From JAAURS01 sp044923475 (GTDB lineage: Bacteria; Cyanobacteriota; Cyanobacteriia; Thermosynechococcales; Thermosynechococcaceae), in contig NZ_CP137338.1 of the NCBI RefSeq assembly GCF_044923475.1, forward strand, positions 310,001-374,000: a DNA stretch of 64,000 nucleotides, read 5' to 3'. A program made the position numbers and the translations under genes. Positions 59,871-64,000 of this stretch are shown one piece after another; the stretch's first letter is position 1; every line of letters starts with the position of its first letter. The notes under the pieces are model-generated. The model ran no database searches and had not been told where the DNA came from. It was given only the letters and a program-made list of their open reading frames with translations.

Positions 59871-60626
59871 ATGAAGCCTCGGATACTGGTTATTGACGAC
59901 GATCCGGCGATCGCAGAGTTGGTTGCCATCAATTTAGAAATGGCTGGGTACGACGTCACCCAAGTCACGGACGGCATGAAGGGACAGGCACTGGCCGTTC
60001 AGATGGTGCCCGATCTGATCATGCTGGATCTGATGTTACCGAAGGTGGACGGGTTTACGATTTGCCAGCGGCTGCGCCGGGACGAGCGAACTGCGAACGT
60101 TTTGGTATTAATGCTGACGGCATTGGGCCAAACCCAGGACAAAGTTGAAGGCTTCAATGCGGGAGCGGACGACTACCTGACTAAACCCTTCGAACTCGAA
60201 GAAATGCTGGCGCGGGTGCGGGCGCTGTTGCGCCGCACGGATCGGATCCCCCAAGCCGCAAAGCACACTGAAATTTTGAGCTATGGCCCGCTGACGCTTG
60301 TGCCAGAGCGGTTTGAGATTCTTTGGGACCAGAAGGTCATCAAACTGACGCGATTGGAGTTCGAACTATTGCATTGTTTGTTGCAGCGTCACGGCCAAAC
60401 GGTATCTCCCAGCGAAATTTTGCAGGAGGTTTGGGGCTACGACCCCAACGACGATATTGAGACCATTCGAGTCCACGTTCGCCATTTGCGCACGAAGCTA
60501 GAACCGGACCCGCGCCATCCAAAGTATATAAAAACAGTCTATGGGGCAGGCTACTGCTTGGAGCTACCCCAGGACCAGCCGGAAGACAATGCCCTAGAGT
60601 CTCTTAACGCCAGCAACGATATTTAG
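59871..60626 (+). CDS. rpaA: OmpR-family response regulator RpaA
   Basis: 251 residues. Receiver: ILVIDDDPAIAELVAINLEM, phosphoacceptor Asp53 (LIMLDLMLPKVDGF) and the conserved Lys in LTKPFELEEMLARVRALLRR. C-terminal winged helix includes LTRLEFELLHCLLQRHGQTV, WGYDPNDDIETIRVHVRHLR and VYGAGYCLEL. The distinctive QDKVEGFNAGADDYLTKPFE and RTDRIPQAAKHTEILSYGPL match RpaA rather than RpaB. RpaA is the clock-output regulator phosphorylated by SasA. Monocistronic, A+T-rich leader. Confidence 0.93.
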   Translation: MKPRILVIDDDPAIAELVAINLEMAGYDVTQVTDGMKGQALAVQMVPDLIMLDLMLPKVDGFTICQRLRRDERTANVLVLMLTALGQTQDKVEGFNAGADDYLTKPFELEEMLARVRALLRRTDRIPQAAKHTEILSYGPLTLVPERFEILWDQKVIKLTRLEFELLHCLLQRHGQTVSPSEILQEVWGYDPNDDIETIRVHVRHLRTKLEPDPRHPKYIKTVYGAGYCLELPQDQPEDNALESLNASNDI

Positions 60627-60724
60627 CCCAATGCGGCCCCGAAACAAAGGCGAGTTGAGGTATTCAACGCCTTGCGCCCTTACAAGGTGGGTTGGATGAT
60701 AATCAAGGATTGCTGTCTTGCCCC

Positions 60725-61639
60725 ATGCATTCGCCCTCAAAGCATCGTCCCTCTGCACGTTCCTATGCGGCGCTATCTATCATGGCCGCCCTGCTGACCA
60801 TTGCCCTTAAGTTTGGGGCCTACCTATACACGGGTTCCGTAGGGCTACTGTCCGATGCCATTGAGTCCATTGTTAACTTAGTGGCAGCGGGAGCTGCGTT
60901 TTGGGCCTTGTCCTACGCCGCAAAGCCGCCCGACGCAGAGCATACCTTCGGCCATTCCAAGGCAGAATATTTTTCAAGTGCCCTTGAAGGAATTTTGATT
61001 TTAGTCGCCGCCGTAAGCATCGCGATCGCCGCCGTGGATCGCATCCTCCATCCGCAACCGATCGCGCAGGTGGGTGTCGGTCTAGGGCTGGCGTTGATTG
61101 CGACGTTTTTAAATGGTGCTGTAGCCTCGATTTTGCTGCAGGCTGGTCGTCGGCTGCGCTCCATTACGCTGCGGGCGGATGCCCATCACTTGCTGACGGA
61201 TGTATGGACGTCCGTGGGCGTGGTGGTGGGGATTGGGTTGGTCAGCATCACTCACTGGACTATCCTCGATCCCATCGTAGCCCTGCTGGTGGCGGCCAAT
61301 ATTGTCTGGACGGGACTCAGGCTTTTGAGAGAGACCGGATCCGGTTTGCTGGATTCCGCTATTTCAAATGAGGACCAACAGGCGATCGCCCTCATCCTGA
61401 GCGAGCACCAAGCTCAGGGGGTGCGGTTCCACGCGCTGCGCACTCGCGTCGCGGGTTCTCGCTGTTTTGTCTCGTTTCACGTGCTGGTACCAGGGGCCTG
61501 GACCGTTCAGCGGGGGCACGATCTGTGCGAAGCTATCGAACAAGCGATCGCCTTAGCCTTACCGGGAACGGACGTGACCACCCACCTCGAACCCATTGAA
61601 GATCCAATCTCCTGGGACGATGAAATGCACAGCAGTTAG
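60725..61639 (+). CDS. cation diffusion facilitator (CDF) transporter
   Basis: 304 residues from ATG 60725 (MHSPSKHRPSARSYAALSIM). Six helices with the CDF metal-site residues in helix 2 (GLLSDAIESIVNL) and helix 5 (RADAHHLLTDVWTSVGVVVG), D-x3-x pattern and H-x3-D. HTFGHSKAEYFSS is the family loop. A C-terminal cytoplasmic domain (VRFHALRTRVAGSRCFVSFH) has the ferredoxin-like fold. Exports Zn2+, Co2+ or Mn2+/Fe2+; specificity not predictable. An in-frame TTG at 60692 is an alternative start. Confidence 0.9.
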   Translation: MHSPSKHRPSARSYAALSIMAALLTIALKFGAYLYTGSVGLLSDAIESIVNLVAAGAAFWALSYAAKPPDAEHTFGHSKAEYFSSALEGILILVAAVSIAIAAVDRILHPQPIAQVGVGLGLALIATFLNGAVASILLQAGRRLRSITLRADAHHLLTDVWTSVGVVVGIGLVSITHWTILDPIVALLVAANIVWTGLRLLRETGSGLLDSAISNEDQQAIALILSEHQAQGVRFHALRTRVAGSRCFVSFHVLVPGAWTVQRGHDLCEAIEQAIALALPGTDVTTHLEPIEDPISWDDEMHSS

Positions 61640-61764
61640 ACAAATTTATCTTCTGATTTGTCTTCTGATTTATCTTCGGCGTCGATCGGTGCTCAATTCT
61701 GCTTCCCATGACTTAGGATGACCGATAATAGTCAACGATCGTTTATTTATTACACAGGGGAACC

Positions 61765-62967
61765 ATGGGGCGTGCCAAAAAGGTTGTATTGGCCTATTCG
61801 GGAGGGGTTGATACCTCTGTTTGTATTCCTTACCTCAAGCAGGAGTGGGGGGTTGAGTCGGTAATTACCCTCGCCGCCGATCTAGGGCAGGGCGACGAAC
61901 TGGGACCCATCCAAAAAAAAGCGCTGGATGCTGGTGCTGAGGAATCGCTGGTGGCGGATGCAACGCAAAGTTTTATTGAAGATTATGCGTTCCCAGCTAT
62001 CCAGGCCAACGCGCTCTACGAAAATCGCTACCCGCTTTCGACGGCGCTGGCTCGTCCCCTAATTGCCAAGCTATTGGTAGAGGCCGCCGAACGCTACGAC
62101 GCGGATGCGGTCGCCCACGGCTGTACGGGTAAGGGGAACGACCAGGTGCGCTTCGACGTGTCCATTACCGCACTGAACCCCAGCCTTAAGGTGCTCGCTC
62201 CCGCCCGCGAGTGGGGCATGAGCCGGGAAGAAACGATCGCCTACGGAGAGCGCTACGGCATCCCGTCTCCCGTCAAAAAATCATCCCCCTACAGCATCGA
62301 TACCAATTTGTTGGGCCGCAGTATCGAAGCCGGACCGCTGGAAGACCCTTGGAACGAGCCATTGGAGGAAGTGTATGCCTTGACGGCGGCGATCGCCAAG
62401 ACCCCCAACGAGCCAGAATACGTAGAGATTGGCTTTGAGAAAGGGTTGCCCACCGCCCTAAACGGGAAGACCCTTGCGCCTGTCGAGCTCGTGCGCCAGC
62501 TCAATCAAACGGCAGGTCGCCACGGTGTCGGTCGCATCGATATGATTGAAAATCGACTGGTGGGTATTAAATCTCGCGAAATCTACGAAGCCCCCGCACT
62601 GATCGCGCTGATCGCGGCCCATCGCGACTTAGAAAGCCTGACGCTCACCGCCGATGTCAGCCATTACAAGCGCGGCATCGAAGAAAGCTACAGCCAGCTC
62701 GTCTACAACGGCCTTTGGTACAGCCCTCTCAAGCAGGCGCTCGATGCCTTTATCGGACAAACCCAACAGCGGGTTACGGGCGTCGTCCGCATGAAATTCT
62801 TTAAGGGAATCGCCGCCCCTGTAGGACGAAAGTCTGAATTCTCCCTATACGCGTCCGACCTTGCCACCTACGGCAGCGAGGATGCCTTTGACCACAAAGC
62901 CGCAGAAGGGTTCATTTACGTGTGGGGACTGCCAACCAGGGTTTGGTCTCAAAAGTTGCGGGAATAG
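61765..62967 (+). CDS. argG: argininosuccinate synthase
   Basis: 400 residues, full length. ATP-pyrophosphatase loop LAYSGGVDTSVCIPYLKQEW, then ANALYENRYPLSTALARPLI, HGCTGKGNDQVRFDVSITAL and EWGMSREETIAYGERYGIP. Together these are diagnostic for ArgG. It joins citrulline and aspartate with ATP use in arginine synthesis. An alternate long frame opposite is a shadow. Ends 25 bases before a hairpin terminator. Monocistronic. Confidence 0.97.
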   Translation: MGRAKKVVLAYSGGVDTSVCIPYLKQEWGVESVITLAADLGQGDELGPIQKKALDAGAEESLVADATQSFIEDYAFPAIQANALYENRYPLSTALARPLIAKLLVEAAERYDADAVAHGCTGKGNDQVRFDVSITALNPSLKVLAPAREWGMSREETIAYGERYGIPSPVKKSSPYSIDTNLLGRSIEAGPLEDPWNEPLEEVYALTAAIAKTPNEPEYVEIGFEKGLPTALNGKTLAPVELVRQLNQTAGRHGVGRIDMIENRLVGIKSREIYEAPALIALIAAHRDLESLTLTADVSHYKRGIEESYSQLVYNGLWYSPLKQALDAFIGQTQQRVTGVVRMKFFKGIAAPVGRKSEFSLYASDLATYGSEDAFDHKAAEGFIYVWGLPTRVWSQKLRE

Positions 62968-62990
62968 GGTTGCGGTTCGGATTCATTGTG

Positions 62991-63028
62991 TTTTGTAACG
63001 GCTGTGGGGCCTCGCAGCCGTTACAAAA
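62991..63028. terminator. terminator-like hairpin after argG
   Basis: TTTTGTAACGGCTG (62991-63004) and CAGCCGTTACAAAA (63015-63028) are perfect 14-bp complements. Lies 23 bases past the argG stop. Confidence 0.7.
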
Positions 63029-63091
63029 ATAAACCTGCCATAATTCCAGTCAGACCAAATTAGGGGAATTTGAGGGTACCTCGTACGATCT

Positions 63092-63904
63092 ATGGTCAAA
63101 CCCCGGAATCGATCGCTGTTTGAATGGACGGGCTTTAATACTTGGAGCCGGAGGCTGCTATCCGCCGCTTTATTGGGCGGGCAGGTTCTGGTGCATCTCC
63201 TTCGGGGCAAAATTCATCGACGTAATACCCTAGAGCAAATGGCGATCGTCGGACCTGAGTCGATGCTGGTGGCGTTGCTGACGGCCACCTTTGTCGGGAT
63301 GGTATTTACGATTCAGGTCGCGCGGGAATTTCTTAATTTTGGCTTGGGCAATACGGTTGGAGGCGTTTTAGCCTTAGCCCTGACCCGCGAACTCGGTCCC
63401 GTTTTGACTGCCGTCATCTTGACGGGACGGGTTTGTTCGGCCTTTGCGGCGGAAATTGGCACCATGCGGGTGACCGAACAAATCGACGCGCTGCAAATGC
63501 TCAGTACCGATCCGGTCGATTATTTGGTCGTCCCCAGGCTGATTGCCTGCTGCGTCATGCTGCCCGTCCTGACCATTTGTTGCCTTATCGCTGGAATTGC
63601 AGGGGGGATGGGGATTGCCGCTACGATGTATGGCATTCCAGCCGGAGCATTTTTGGACTCGGTGCAGTCTTTTGTTGCGCTTTGGGATATTTGGAGCGCG
63701 ATGTTGAAGGCGATGGTATTTGGAGCCATTATTGCGGTGATTGGTTCTAGCTGGGGGCTAACGACGACAGGCGGCGCAAAGGGTGTGGGGCAGTCTACAA
63801 CGGCAGCAGTGGTCACGACGCTACTGTTTATTTTTATCAGTAACTTTGTGATGTCGTGGCTGATGTTTCAGGGTATGGGCGGCTCGGCACTCCAAAGTCT
63901 TTAG
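63092..63904 (+). CDS. MlaE-type lipid ABC transporter permease
   Basis: 270 residues. The MlaE/TGD1 permease pattern is complete: LEQMAIVGPESMLVALLTAT, FVGMVFTIQVAREFLNFG, LALALTRELGPVLTAVILTG, RVCSAFAAEIGTMRVTEQID and ALQMLSTDPVDYLVVPRLIA. About five to six membrane helices. In plants TGD1 and in bacteria MlaE move phospholipids between membranes with an ATPase and an MCE protein, which are not next to it here. Start ATG 63092 is well placed after the argG hairpin. Confidence 0.93.
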   Translation: MVKPRNRSLFEWTGFNTWSRRLLSAALLGGQVLVHLLRGKIHRRNTLEQMAIVGPESMLVALLTATFVGMVFTIQVAREFLNFGLGNTVGGVLALALTRELGPVLTAVILTGRVCSAFAAEIGTMRVTEQIDALQMLSTDPVDYLVVPRLIACCVMLPVLTICCLIAGIAGGMGIAATMYGIPAGAFLDSVQSFVALWDIWSAMLKAMVFGAIIAVIGSSWGLTTTGGAKGVGQSTTAAVVTTLLFIFISNFVMSWLMFQGMGGSALQSL

Positions 63905-63925
63905 ATTTGTTGTAACGGTGCTGGG

Positions 63926-64000
63926 CTAGAGAACCACGCGCTGCGAGCCAGCACGGGTCGGGCGATCGCAAAGGTTGAAGACCTGAAGTTCTAGTTTGGC
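63926..64000 (-). CDS. possible C-terminal end of a gene running off the right edge
   Basis: The minus strand is open for 24 codons from the edge to TAG at 63926: AKLELQVFNLCDRPTRAGSQ RVVL. It contains a HIP1 site read as coding and looks like normal protein sequence, but the length is too short to identify a family. It would converge on the MlaE-type permease gene. Confidence 0.35.
   Translation of the reverse strand, partial: AKLELQVFNLCDRPTRAGSQRVVL

Overview
The window is chromosomal DNA of a cyanobacterium. The evidence is direct: petC-petA (Rieske protein and cytochrome f), psbY, nblA, cp12, rpaA, crtO, a high-light-inducible protein, a helical carotenoid protein, and many HIP1 octamers (GCGATCGC). 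I cannot name the genus from sequence alone. Genes lie on both strands in short operons, often with 4-bp ATGA overlaps.

Layout. 1-11 kb is mixed housekeeping: a Ser/Thr kinase start, psbY, a gamma-carbonic-anhydrase-like protein, small metabolic enzymes, a transglutaminase-Anbu peptidase pair, a Rieske oxygenase, fructosamine kinase and cp12. 11-17.5 kb holds a glycosyltransferase, an ABC-F ATPase, a CreD-like protein, a hydrolase and a GIY-YIG protein. From about 17.7 to 45.4 kb the content becomes accessory and stress-related: Na+/H+ antiporter, nblA, a TIGR02587/TIGR02588 pair, CsbD, a lipid kinase, a 1038-residue membrane protein built on exact 98-residue repeats, DUF2382/PRC-barrel proteins, a helical carotenoid protein (HCP) divergent from a frameshifted C-terminal-domain homologue (CTDH), beta-carotene ketolase crtO, an Hli protein, a hemerythrin protein, and a DyP peroxidase next to a large unrecognised protein. 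45.8-63.9 kb returns mostly to core genes: a ferredoxin, toxin-antitoxin remnants, rimM, avtA, an exopolysaccharide-like block, mgtE, DUF3067, petC-petA, a TpsB transporter, tRNA-Asn, rpaA, a CDF transporter, argG and an MlaE-type permease.

How the genes fit together. CrtO makes keto-carotenoids of the type bound by HCP and CTDH, so the 30.5-40 kb stretch reads as a photoprotection module, flanked by oxidative-stress proteins (hemerythrin, DyP) and phycobilisome turnover (NblA). The petC-petA operon with the adjacent DUF3067 gene, psbY, cp12 and rpaA supply photosynthetic electron transport, Calvin-cycle redox control and circadian/light output.

Decay and mobile DNA. An IS200/IS605-type tnpB element sits in a broken glycosyltransferase / PIG-L deacetylase / NodS-like methyltransferase operon, with a second orphan right-end hairpin beside it. 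CTDH is broken by one extra T in a run of eight. A MITE-like element lies at 22.5 kb, and truncated PIN and HigB-like toxin genes flank an intact antitoxin at 46-47 kb. The best candidates for undescribed biology are the 98-residue repeat protein with its neighbours, and the DyP-partner gene.
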